Assembly (NCBI GenBank): GCA_023150915.1
Contig: JAKLKA010000045.1
Coordinates: 1-45,426, forward strand
From: Polyangiaceae bacterium
GTDB taxonomy: Bacteria; Myxococcota_A; Polyangia; Polyangiales; Polyangiaceae
Length of the DNA: 45,426 nt
Direction: 5' to 3'
Both the position numbers and the translations under genes were made by a program. A model generated the notes under the pieces. The model was not told the origin of the DNA, did no database searches, and saw only the letters and a list, made by a program, of their open reading frames with translations. Each line of letters begins with the position of its first letter. The stretch's first letter is position 1. Below, one piece after another: positions 1 through 6,982 of the stretch.

Positions 1-75
1 TGCAACAACCTTTACGCCCGCCAGGTCGCCATCTTCTGCCTCCACCGAAGCCGCCCGCGCGACTGGACCTCCTGA
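1..75 (+). CDS. C-terminal fragment of an unidentified gene (runs in from the left edge)
   Basis: The first 24 codons form an open frame from the window edge to a TGA at 73-75, with a basic C-terminus ending in RDWTS. The fragment begins CNNLYARQ and has a second Cys ten residues later. The first part faintly resembles the tail of HNH-type nucleases, but it is far too short to assign. The stop codon lies inside a 14-bp tandem repeat, and a strong hairpin follows 25 nt later, consistent with a gene end. No function is proposed. Confidence 0.4.
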   Translation, partial: CNNLYARQVAIFCLHRSRPRDWTS

Positions 76-98
76 AGCCTGCAGCCTGAAGTCTGTAG
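71..98. repeat. Imperfect 14-bp tandem repeat
   Basis: Two adjacent 14-bp units, CCTGAAGCCTGCAG (71-84) and CCTGAAGTCTGTAG (85-98), differ at two C/T positions. They overlap the stop codon of the partial gene and sit directly before the hairpin at 100-131. Confidence 0.7.
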
Positions 99-99
99 C

Positions 100-131
100 C
101 TCGGCTTTCGCCCGAAAGGGCGAAAGCCGAG
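100..131 (+). terminator. Perfect 14-bp stem hairpin, terminator-like
   Basis: CTCGGCTTTCGCCC (100-113) and its exact reverse complement (118-131) enclose a GAAA tetraloop. No U-tract follows on either strand, so this is not a canonical intrinsic terminator. Its position just after the stop of the partial gene suggests transcription termination or 3'-end stabilisation. Being a perfect inverted repeat, it would fold equally well in a transcript from the other strand. Confidence 0.6.
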
Positions 132-272
132 TCAGAGCTCCGAAGAAGTAGCTCCTCTTCGTGGCGCTCTTGGCGTCTTGCGGTTGGTCTTCTCCCGTTC
201 CGTTTCACTCCCCTGAGGGTCGGCCGGCGACGAGCCTTGCACGCGGGCGCCCGGACCCGGCAAGCTCGGGCG

Positions 273-845
273 GTGATCGCGCTGGTCGTGTCGGTGCTGG
301 TGGCGGCGGGGTGCATCGGGGTGAGCGCGAAGCGACTGGCGCTGGTGACGGCGATCGAACGCGAAGCCGTGCTGAGTGACGGCCTCGAGCGGGCCAGCCG
401 CGAGCGCTTGCTCGCGAAGCTGCCCGCCGAGAGCGCGCTGGGGCGGGCGGCGCGGGAGGTGCTCGAGGCGCCGTCGCGGCCGCTCGCCGTCGCGAGCCTG
501 AACGAGACGCTGGGCGACGTGGCGCGGGAGCTGGAAGTGAGCCGCGAGGTGCCGAAGAGCGCGACCCGCGTCGCCCTGGCGTCCGGCGCGCTGCTCGGCT
601 TGATCGAGCTCGGCCGCAGGCTCCCCGACGACGGCGCCCAGGCTCTGGCCGGCGCCGCCCCCTCGGTCGCCGCCGGCCTGGTGGGGATGGTCGCCTGCAT
701 GCTCCTGGCGCGCTCGGCCGAGCAGCGCGGCCGGCGGGCCAGGGACGGGTGGGACCGGCTGGGCCGGATTCTGGAGCGCCTGCTCTCGGAGTCGGACAAT
801 GTGGGCCAGCACCAGCGAGTGGACCCGGGGCGCCCCCCCGACTAG
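273..845 (+). CDS. Two-TM membrane protein, MotA/TolQ/ExbB-like
   Basis: The protein has about 190 residues. An N-terminal hydrophobic segment (VIALVVSVLVAAGC) is followed by a polar helical stretch of about 100 residues. A Gly/Ala-rich hydrophobic region follows (ALASGALLGLIEL, then APSVAAGLVGMVACMLLA), and then a basic amphipathic tail. The order TM, cytoplasmic helix, small-residue TM and basic tail resembles a reduced MotA/TolQ/ExbB proton-channel subunit. The next gene encodes a TonB/AgmX-type protein, which fits such a pairing. I chose GTG 273 because it starts right at the first TM; TTG 237 is an alternative. Family membership is an inference, since no diagnostic motif is complete. Confidence 0.6.
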   Translation: MIALVVSVLVAAGCIGVSAKRLALVTAIEREAVLSDGLERASRERLLAKLPAESALGRAAREVLEAPSRPLAVASLNETLGDVARELEVSREVPKSATRVALASGALLGLIELGRRLPDDGAQALAGAAPSVAAGLVGMVACMLLARSAEQRGRRARDGWDRLGRILERLLSESDNVGQHQRVDPGRPPD

Positions 846-939
846 TGTTTGTTCGCCCCGGCGGGAACTTAGCGAGCCTGCCGGCTGTCGGACGCTACCA
901 CCAGGGGTCTTCCTGGCGACAGTTGCGGAGACGAACTCG

Positions 940-2358
940 ATGTCCCAGCACCAGCAGCCGTTCCAACAACCAGGAAGTCAGAGGCCGGGTCAGATGACGG
1001 CCGTGATGCGCGCCGTCGCCCAGACCGGGCCGAAGGTGCTGCGCATCGGCGTGGTGCAGGGTGGCCGCATCCTGGAAGAGCGCATCGTCAAGCAGCGCAT
1101 CCACGTGACCGTGGGCCCGAGCGAGAAGGCGATGTTCGTGGTCGCCACTCAGAACCTGCCCCCGACCTTCCGCCTCTTCGAGCTGGTCGGCAACGACTAC
1201 TGGCTGAACTTCCTGGACGGCATGGCGGGGCGCATCGCGCTCCCGACGGGCATCTCCGATCTGTCCATGCTCAAGGGCCAGGCGCGGCGCACGCCCCAGG
1301 GCGCGTATCAGATCAAGCTGACCGAGGATTCACGCGGCAAGGTGGTGGTGGGCAACACCACCATTCTGTTCCAGTTCGTGGCACCGCCGCCGGTGCAGCC
1401 CAAGCCGCAGCTGCCGGTCAGCGTCACGCAGGGCGCGACCAGCATCGACTGGGGCACGACCATGATCGCGGCGTTCTCGTTCCTGCTGCATTTCCTCGCG
1501 ATCGGCTCGGTGTACTCGGACTGGCTCGATCCGGTGTTCGACGAAGAGGTCAGCGTTGCGGGGCTGGTCGATCAGATGCGATCGCTGCCTCCGCCGCCGC
1601 CGGTCGAGAACAAGGAAGAGGTCACGGACGACAAGGCCGAGAAGGCCGAGAAGGCCGAGAAGGCGGCGCCGAAGTCTGCCGGCGGAAAGGCCGGGGGCGC
1701 CGCGGGGAAGGCCGGGCCGATGTCCGGCGCTCAGGCGGCGGCGCTCAGCAAAGAGCTCGACAACCTCGAGATGGCGACCATCGGCGCGCTCTCGGCGCAG
1801 GGGCCGGCCACCGCCGGCGTGCTGCGTGGCGGTGAGGTTCCGACCGGCGCCCTCGACGCGGCCGCGGCCAGCGGCGCCGGCGTTTCCGCCGGCGGCATCG
1901 GCGGCCTGAACCTGGGCAGCGGCGGTGGCACGATCCGGCCCGGCATGGGCGGGTCGGGCTTGGCCGGCATGGGCACCACCGGCAAGACCGGCGGCACCAG
2001 CGGCACCGGCGAGGTGAAGAAGGTCGAGGGGCCGAAGGGCAGCGCCAACGTGGGCGGTGCGTCGGTCAGCGGCGGCAACGTCAGCAACGCTGCCCGCGTC
2101 GTGGCCGGCATGCGCGCCGGCTTCCGCTCTTGCTATAACCGCGGGCTCGCCGAGAACCCCGATGCGCAGGGCAGCATCCGCCTGAGCATCAAGGTCGGCC
2201 CCGGCGGCGAGGTGCAGGGCGTCACCGCCTCGGCCAGCGGCAACCTGCCCGGCTCGGTGACCAGCTGCGTCCAGGCGCGCGCCCAGGCGGCCCAGTTCGA
2301 TCCGCCCGAGGGTGGCAGCGCGGTGGTCGTGGTTCCGGTCAGCTTCGTCAAGCAGTAG
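940..2358 (+). CDS. AgmX/PglI C-terminal domain protein (TonB/TolA-like envelope protein)
   Basis: 472 residues. Residues 30-150 form a beta-rich cytoplasmic domain with an FHA-like feel. One TM segment lies at about 172-192. A Pro and Lys/Glu stretch follows (216-245, including an EKA repeat), then a Gly/Ala/Ser-rich linker (245-385). The last 90 residues are the AgmX/PglI tail, with the FRSCYNRGL motif and two cysteines (C398, C443) that are conserved in this tail and probably disulfide-bonded outside the membrane. The family occurs in myxobacterial gliding-motility and envelope complexes. ATG 940 is preceded by GGAG at 927-930; the open frame extends back to 799, but that part overlaps the upstream gene. 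It is likely coupled to the ExbB-like neighbour. Confidence 0.85.
   Translation: MSQHQQPFQQPGSQRPGQMTAVMRAVAQTGPKVLRIGVVQGGRILEERIVKQRIHVTVGPSEKAMFVVATQNLPPTFRLFELVGNDYWLNFLDGMAGRIALPTGISDLSMLKGQARRTPQGAYQIKLTEDSRGKVVVGNTTILFQFVAPPPVQPKPQLPVSVTQGATSIDWGTTMIAAFSFLLHFLAIGSVYSDWLDPVFDEEVSVAGLVDQMRSLPPPPPVENKEEVTDDKAEKAEKAEKAAPKSAGGKAGGAAGKAGPMSGAQAAALSKELDNLEMATIGALSAQGPATAGVLRGGEVPTGALDAAAASGAGVSAGGIGGLNLGSGGGTIRPGMGGSGLAGMGTTGKTGGTSGTGEVKKVEGPKGSANVGGASVSGGNVSNAARVVAGMRAGFRSCYNRGLAENPDAQGSIRLSIKVGPGGEVQGVTASASGNLPGSVTSCVQARAQAAQFDPPEGGSAVVVVPVSFVKQ
1630..1665 (+). repeat. 9-bp in-frame tandem repeat encoding EKA units
   Basis: Four consecutive 9-bp units (GACAAGGCC, then GAGAAGGCC twice, then GAGAAGGCG) encode D/E-K-A repeats just after the transmembrane and proline segments of the AgmX-type protein. 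Such a run could expand or contract by slippage and change the length of the charged linker. Confidence 0.8.
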
Positions 2359-2480
2359 CCGGCGGCGCCGTACTCAGCGCTGAATGCGCTTTCCGGTGCG
2401 GGCAACGAACCGGCTGGGCGTCCGGGCTTCGGGCGCCAAAGCTGGCGGAAACATGACACTTATCCCGAAGCGCAGGCTCG

Positions 2481-2509
2481 TTGACAGGGGTGGACCCGGT
2501 TTCTATACT
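2481..2509 (+). promoter_or_regulatory. Sigma70-type promoter of the OPX/beta-barrel operon
   Basis: A perfect -35 TTGACA (2481-2486), a 17-nt spacer and a -10 TATACT (2504-2509) lie 36 nt before ATG 2546. A GGGAGG ribosome site is at 2531-2536. This is one of the two best promoters in the window and marks the start of the 2546-5245 transcription unit. Confidence 0.85.
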
Positions 2510-2545
2510 GGCCCGACTTTGACGGGTAGAGGGAGGTTCGCCTCG

Positions 2546-3109
2546 ATGCTTTCCAAACGGCTCTGGGGGATGGCGATCGCCACTGCGATTTCGTTCGCCT
2601 TCGGCGTGGCGCTCGCACAAGAGGCCGCGCCGGCGCCGCCTCCGGACGTGACGACGCAACGCGACGTGAAGTTGTCGGCGACGCAAATGCGCGACGAGGC
2701 CGAGGCGTATCTGCCCGAGATGGAGCGCGGCGCCAGCACGGTGCGCCGCCAGCTCAGCGAGTCCCGCGAGAAGCGCGACGTCGTGAAGGTGCTCTGCCTC
2801 AACGACAAGCTGAATCAGATCGACGTGGCCACGCGCTCGGCGCGCGACCGCATGCCCAACTTGCGTGGCGCCGCCGAGAAGAACGACGCCGATCGTTCCC
2901 GCCACGAGTTCACCGTCATCCAGGTCCTCCGTGATCGCGTTCGCAGCCTCGTTGCCGAAGCCAATCAGTGCATTGGCGAGGAAACGGGCTTCGTCGGCGA
3001 ATCGCAGGTGACAGTTCAGATCGATCCGACCATCCCCGACGACCCCTCCCAGTACCCCACCGACCCCATCGTCTCCCAGCCCCCCGTGATCGCCAGCCCG
3101 ACCAAGTAG
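2546..3109 (+). CDS. Exported helical protein, first gene of the OPX operon
   Basis: 188 residues. A signal peptide (MLSKRLWGMAIATAISFAFGVALA, cut near AQ) is followed by a Pro-rich start. A largely helical, charged region (about residues 38-140) has two cysteines, in VLCLND and NQCIGE, that could form a disulfide. The C-terminus is Pro/Asp-rich. I do not recognise a family. ATG 2546 is supported by GGGAGG nine nt upstream and by the strong promoter before it; the in-frame extension to 2384 would run through the promoter. It lies 71 nt before the beta-barrel gene and 1.5 kb before the OPX gene, so it is probably a periplasmic partner of that export system. Confidence 0.8.
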   Translation: MLSKRLWGMAIATAISFAFGVALAQEAAPAPPPDVTTQRDVKLSATQMRDEAEAYLPEMERGASTVRRQLSESREKRDVVKVLCLNDKLNQIDVATRSARDRMPNLRGAAEKNDADRSRHEFTVIQVLRDRVRSLVAEANQCIGEETGFVGESQVTVQIDPTIPDDPSQYPTDPIVSQPPVIASPTK

Positions 3110-3180
3110 CGAAACTGGGGCTAGGAACGGCTTCTTCGATCGACTATCACCTCCCGAGACCTTCCGGACGCTGACCTGAC

Positions 3181-4539
3181 ATGCGATTTCGTGCCTTCCT
3201 TGCGACCTCGCTGGTCGTCGCGACAGCAAGCCTGTCCGCGTCGGCTCAGAATCAGCCGTGGATCAAGGACCGGAGGTACGCCGAGGGCATCGGTTACCGC
3301 GCCGGCAACCTCGAGCTTCACCCCGGCGTCAGCGCCGAGCTCGGCTACGACTCGAACTACTTCCTGCGGGCGGACGACGAGAAGCCGGTGATCAGTGTGA
3401 TGCGTCTGCGCGTCACGCCGTCGCTCTCGCTTTCCACGTTGGGGCCGCAGCGACGCGAGGCCGGCGGCGACCCGCCGAAGGTGAACTTCCGCGCGGGCAC
3501 CTTCCTCTCGTACAACAAGCTGTTCGCCACCGACTCGGCCAACGACACCGCGGTCAGCGACAACGACAACGTGGTCAACGCCGGCGTGAACTTCACGCTC
3601 GACGTGCTCCCGCAGAAGCCCTGGGGCTTCGACATGTACGGCGACTTCGTGCGCACCGCCGAGCCGTCGAACAACATCGTCGAGGACCTGGCGTTCAACC
3701 GCGACAGCGTGCGGCTGGGCGCCGGCATCAACTGGCGGCCGGGCGGGGGCCTGTTCGAGTGGCGCCTGGGCTACGAGCTCAACTACAACTTCTTCGAGCG
3801 CGACGCGTACAAGAACCTCAACAACTACCAGCATTACCTGCTCACCCGGGGGCGCTGGCGGTTCTTGCCGCGCACGGCGCTGGTGTACGACGGCAAGTTC
3901 GGCTTCTTGAGCTACACCGACGGGCAGAACACCAATCACAACGCCCAGACGGTCAACAGCAAGATCGGCGTCAACGGGCTCATCACCCACCACTTCGCCA
4001 TGCTGGCCATGGCGGGCTGGGCCGCCAGCTTCTACGAAGCCAGCGGCGGCGTTCCGGTCCACAACTACGACGGCCCGGTCGGTCAGGCCGAGCTCAAGTG
4101 GTACTTGTTGCCGCAGCCGTCACTCGCGCCGGACCAGGCCACGGTCGGCCTGTCCAGCATCGCCGCCGGCTACGTGCGCGACTACACCAACAGCTACCTC
4201 TCGGACTTCTATCGGCGGGACCGCGGCTACGCGAACTTCTCGTACTTCGTGGCGGGCGCGTTCCTGATCAGCCTCGAGGGCGGGTACTCGTACCTCACCC
4301 ACTCGCCGACGTACTTCTCCGACGGCAGCCCGCGGAAGGCCAGCTTCGGCCAGAACCGCGCCGACGCCACGCTGTTCGCCGAGTATCGTCCCAGCGACTC
4401 GATCGGCATCAACACCACGCTGCGCTACGACGCCTCGCTCGGCAACGAGCGCATCCCGCTCGACGCCACGGCTACGGCGCAGGACAACCTGCAGTACAAC
4501 CGCTACGAGCTGTGGGTCGGCGCACGCTGGTTCATGTGA
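3181..4539 (+). CDS. Outer-membrane beta-barrel protein paired with an OPX lipoprotein
   Basis: 452 residues. A signal peptide (ending ATASLSASA) is followed by a long run of alternating aromatic/polar strands (for example SYNKLFATD, YELNYNFFERD, RFLPRTALVYDGKF, YGARW-like end) typical of a large outer-membrane barrel. The protein ends VGARWFM, close to the usual terminal aromatic. In Myxococcus xanthus, short OPX proteins lacking their own outer-membrane helix work with an integral beta-barrel porin encoded nearby. Gene order here (barrel then short OPX) fits that arrangement. The Shine-Dalgarno before ATG 3181 is weak, but the frame and signal peptide fix the start. Confidence 0.85.
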   Translation: MRFRAFLATSLVVATASLSASAQNQPWIKDRRYAEGIGYRAGNLELHPGVSAELGYDSNYFLRADDEKPVISVMRLRVTPSLSLSTLGPQRREAGGDPPKVNFRAGTFLSYNKLFATDSANDTAVSDNDNVVNAGVNFTLDVLPQKPWGFDMYGDFVRTAEPSNNIVEDLAFNRDSVRLGAGINWRPGGGLFEWRLGYELNYNFFERDAYKNLNNYQHYLLTRGRWRFLPRTALVYDGKFGFLSYTDGQNTNHNAQTVNSKIGVNGLITHHFAMLAMAGWAASFYEASGGVPVHNYDGPVGQAELKWYLLPQPSLAPDQATVGLSSIAAGYVRDYTNSYLSDFYRRDRGYANFSYFVAGAFLISLEGGYSYLTHSPTYFSDGSPRKASFGQNRADATLFAEYRPSDSIGINTTLRYDASLGNERIPLDATATAQDNLQYNRYELWVGARWFM

Positions 4540-4585
4540 GCGTGACCGCCCGCGGGGCGAACGATTGTCGGTCGGCGCTCAACCA

Positions 4586-5245
4586 ATGACCGCGGTGACC
4601 CCGCTGCTCCCAGGCCACATGCTCTCGCTGATTTTGCTCCGCCTTCGCCTCACCGTCACGACCCTGGTGGTCGCCGTGATGGGGGTGCTCTGGGTCGTCG
4701 GCTGTTCGGCGGGGCAAGACAACTCGAAGGTGAAGCTTCCGCCTCCGGTCGAGAGCACCACCATTGGGCCGGGTGACGTCTTCACCATGCAGGTGGTGGG
4801 CGAGAAAGAGCTGCCGAGCGAGTACCAGGTGGCCTCGGACGGCACGGTGGATTTCCCCTACGTGCACAGCACGAAGGTGTCGGGGCTCGAGCCGCAGCAA
4901 ATCGCACGCCTTCTGCGCAAGCGGCTGATCGACGCCAAGATCCTGAGTGATCCGAGCGTCATCGTCTCGGTCAAAGAGTACAACAGCAAGCGCATCACCG
5001 TGCTCGGTCAGGTCGCCAAGCCGGGCAGCTTTCCGCTCACACCGGGGCTGACCATGCTGCAGGCGATCTCGCTGGCCGGCGGGTTCACCGCCATCGCCAA
5101 TCACGATCGGGTGAACCTGACTCGGCAGACCAAGAGCGGTCGCACCACCGTGGTCCTGAACATCGACGCCATCACCGACGGGCGCTCGCCCGATCTGGCG
5201 CTTCAGGCGGGCGATTCGATCTACGTGCACGAGCGGGTGTTCTGA
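4586..5245 (+). CDS. Polysaccharide export (Wza/OPX family) lipoprotein, short form
   Basis: About 219 residues. A lipoprotein signal peptide ends VLWVVGC, with the lipid-modified Cys at residue 40. A polysaccharide-export domain follows (begins TIGPGDVFTMQVVGEKEL, contains the SDPSVIVSV element). One SLBB-type beta-grasp domain comes next (VLGQVAKPGSFPL, then LQAISLAGGFT), and the protein ends HERVF. There is no room for the further domains or C-terminal amphipathic barrel helix of E. coli Wza, so it cannot cross the outer membrane by itself. That suggests it uses the adjacent barrel. Start candidates are TTG 4565, ATG 4586 and ATG 4619; none has a good Shine-Dalgarno. No Wzc, Wzx, Wzy or glycosyltransferase lies beside it. 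Confidence 0.85.
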   Translation: MTAVTPLLPGHMLSLILLRLRLTVTTLVVAVMGVLWVVGCSAGQDNSKVKLPPPVESTTIGPGDVFTMQVVGEKELPSEYQVASDGTVDFPYVHSTKVSGLEPQQIARLLRKRLIDAKILSDPSVIVSVKEYNSKRITVLGQVAKPGSFPLTPGLTMLQAISLAGGFTAIANHDRVNLTRQTKSGRTTVVLNIDAITDGRSPDLALQAGDSIYVHERVF

Positions 5246-5273
5246 GCGAGTGGGCAAGCTGGCCCGCCCTGGG

Positions 5274-6308
5274 CTACGGCTGGTAGCGCACCCCGACGAA
5301 CAGCCGAAACCGCGGCGTGGTGACCCCGGCGAAGCGCTCGGCGCTGGCGCCCCCGGCGGTTTCGCGCGTCTCGGTCGACAGCGGTAGCCCGGTGCCCCCG
5401 CCCAAGGAAAGCGCCAGGGGGGCGTCGTGGACCGGCTCCGAGCGCACGCTGACCAGCCACTCGGCGGGGATCAGCACGCCGCCCTGGACCTCGGACGCGG
5501 CGTCGCGTCGGCCGGGCTGCGAGACCAACGAGGGCAGGGCGAAGGCTTCGAGCTCGAGCGAGAGCCACTCTTGCCAGAGGTCCGCGCCCAGGCCCACGGC
5601 AGCGTAGGCTTGCGAGCCGAGGCGTGCGGTGGCGAACGGAACGGCGCGACGCAGGCGGGCGCCGAGCTCGACCCCGGCGTGCAGCGGACCGGCCTGCCAC
5701 CCGCCGGCGATGGTGGGCGCGAGCGTGAAGCCGCCCGAGCCGGCGTACGCGTCGTCGTCACCCAGAGGGAGCGCGAGCTCGGCGCGCGCCTTCACCGCGA
5801 ACGCGCCCTGCCGCCACGGTACGCCGACACCCACCCGCGGGTCGCGCACCGCGACCGCCTTCAGCGGCGGCGCGCTCTGCGAGGTGATGCCTTCGGCGCC
5901 GGCTCCGGTCTGGTGCAGCACCAGCGGGGTCGCCAGCGTCAACTCGAGCTGGTCCGACAGGCCGTAGGCGTAGGCCAGCGAGAGACCCACGCCGCCGCGA
6001 ACCACGTTCACGTCACGGCCCTCGGGATCGGGGGAGGGCACGCTCAGCAGCACCGGGCGGTCGAGGTAACCGACCAGCGCCGCGAACGCGAGCGCGCCAC
6101 GGCGGGGCGCTGCTGCCGAGGCAACGCTGGCGAAGCGGGTTTCGCCCGCGGTCCACCACAGCGTGTCGGCGTCGAAACAGGTCGAGACGCCCGAGGCGGG
6201 GCTGCAGTCGGCGGCCGCCGCGTGCCCGGGCGTGAGCAGGGCCGCGCCGCTGAGAACCAGGGCGAGCGCGCCGATCCGGGCGCGTCTCGGGTCGGCGGCC
6301 TGGGGCAT
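5274..6308 (-). CDS. Probable outer-membrane beta-barrel protein
   Basis: 344 residues starting MPQAADPRRARIGALALVL. A signal peptide ending GHAAA is followed by DCSPASGVSTCFD, with two cysteines that can pair. The remainder is repeated amphipathic beta-strand sequence with many Gly and Ala residues, ending FRLFVGVRYQP. It resembles generic barrel or transporter-like exported proteins of Myxococcota; no substrate can be named. The start at 6308 is immediately preceded by a TATAAC -10-like box, which argues against the longer reading frame that would run into maf. It is divergent from maf and convergent with the OPX operon. Confidence 0.7.
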   Translation of the reverse strand: MPQAADPRRARIGALALVLSGAALLTPGHAAAADCSPASGVSTCFDADTLWWTAGETRFASVASAAAPRRGALAFAALVGYLDRPVLLSVPSPDPEGRDVNVVRGGVGLSLAYAYGLSDQLELTLATPLVLHQTGAGAEGITSQSAPPLKAVAVRDPRVGVGVPWRQGAFAVKARAELALPLGDDDAYAGSGGFTLAPTIAGGWQAGPLHAGVELGARLRRAVPFATARLGSQAYAAVGLGADLWQEWLSLELEAFALPSLVSQPGRRDAASEVQGGVLIPAEWLVSVRSEPVHDAPLALSLGGGTGLPLSTETRETAGGASAERFAGVTTPRFRLFVGVRYQP

Positions 6309-6317
6309 GGTCGCCCC

Positions 6318-6323
6318 GTTATA
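6318..6323 (-). promoter_or_regulatory. -10-like box TATAAC, minus strand
   Basis: On the minus strand TATAAC ends nine nt before the ATG at 6308, so a transcript starting at the usual distance would have almost no leader. No good -35 is visible (GTGCAA at an 18-nt spacing). Confidence 0.4.
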
Positions 6324-6373
6324 TCGGACTTCGGACACAGCTTGCACCCGAGCATCCGTGTTATGCGGGGCGC

Positions 6374-6982
6374 GTGATCCGCGCCGATCGTCCCTTGGTC
6401 CTGGGCTCTGCGTCGCCACGCCGCCGGCAGATCCTGGGCGATCTGGGGATCCCGCTGGTGCAGCGCCCGGGGCACTCGGACGAGAGCTTGCGCTCGGGCG
6501 AAGCCCCGCACCCATTTCTGGAGCGGGTGACCCAAGACAAGCTGGCCAGCGTGCTTTCGCTGGTCGCGGGCGAGAGCTGGGCAGGTGTGATCGTGGCCGA
6601 CACCATCGTGGTCGTCGACGATCAGATCTTGGGCAAGCCCACCGATCCCGGTGACGCGATCCGCTTGCTCGGGCGCATCGTGGGGCGCACGCACACGGTC
6701 TACACGCGCTATCTGGTGGCGACGGCCGAGGCGCCCGCCGCGATCGCCTGCGGGCGCACCGTCGAGACCCGGGTCACGATGCGCGCGGCCAGCGCCCCCG
6801 AGATCGCCGCCTACGCGGCGACCGGCGAGGGGCTCGACAAGGCCGGGGCCTACGCGGCGCAAGGCATTGGAGCCTTCTTGATCGCGCGCATCGACGGCTC
6901 GTACACCAACGTGGTGGGTCTGCCGGCCTGCGAGGTGATCGAGGATCTGTGTCGCATCGGGCTGCTCGAACGGTACCCATGA
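6374..6982 (+). CDS. maf: Maf-family nucleoside triphosphate pyrophosphatase
   Basis: 202 residues from GTG 6374. The protein opens with LVLGSASPRRRQIL, the Maf nucleotide-binding signature, and continues with the VADTIVVVDDQILGKP segment (catalytic Asp and Lys) and the closing GIGAFLIARIDGSYTNVVGLP. Maf proteins hydrolyse non-canonical or modified NTPs to the monophosphate in the cytoplasm. Length is normal for the family. The stop overlaps the start of the next gene (ATGA), so the two are translationally coupled. Confidence 0.93.
   Translation: MIRADRPLVLGSASPRRRQILGDLGIPLVQRPGHSDESLRSGEAPHPFLERVTQDKLASVLSLVAGESWAGVIVADTIVVVDDQILGKPTDPGDAIRLLGRIVGRTHTVYTRYLVATAEAPAAIACGRTVETRVTMRAASAPEIAAYAATGEGLDKAGAYAAQGIGAFLIARIDGSYTNVVGLPACEVIEDLCRIGLLERYP

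Noticed and set aside
1-75. Calling the left-edge fragment an HNH endonuclease
   Set aside because: Only 24 residues are visible and none of the HNH catalytic residues can be confirmed.
2376-2392. AGCGC/GCGCT mini-hairpin followed by TT after the AgmX-type gene
   Set aside because: A five-bp stem with two T residues is expected by chance in this GC-rich sequence.
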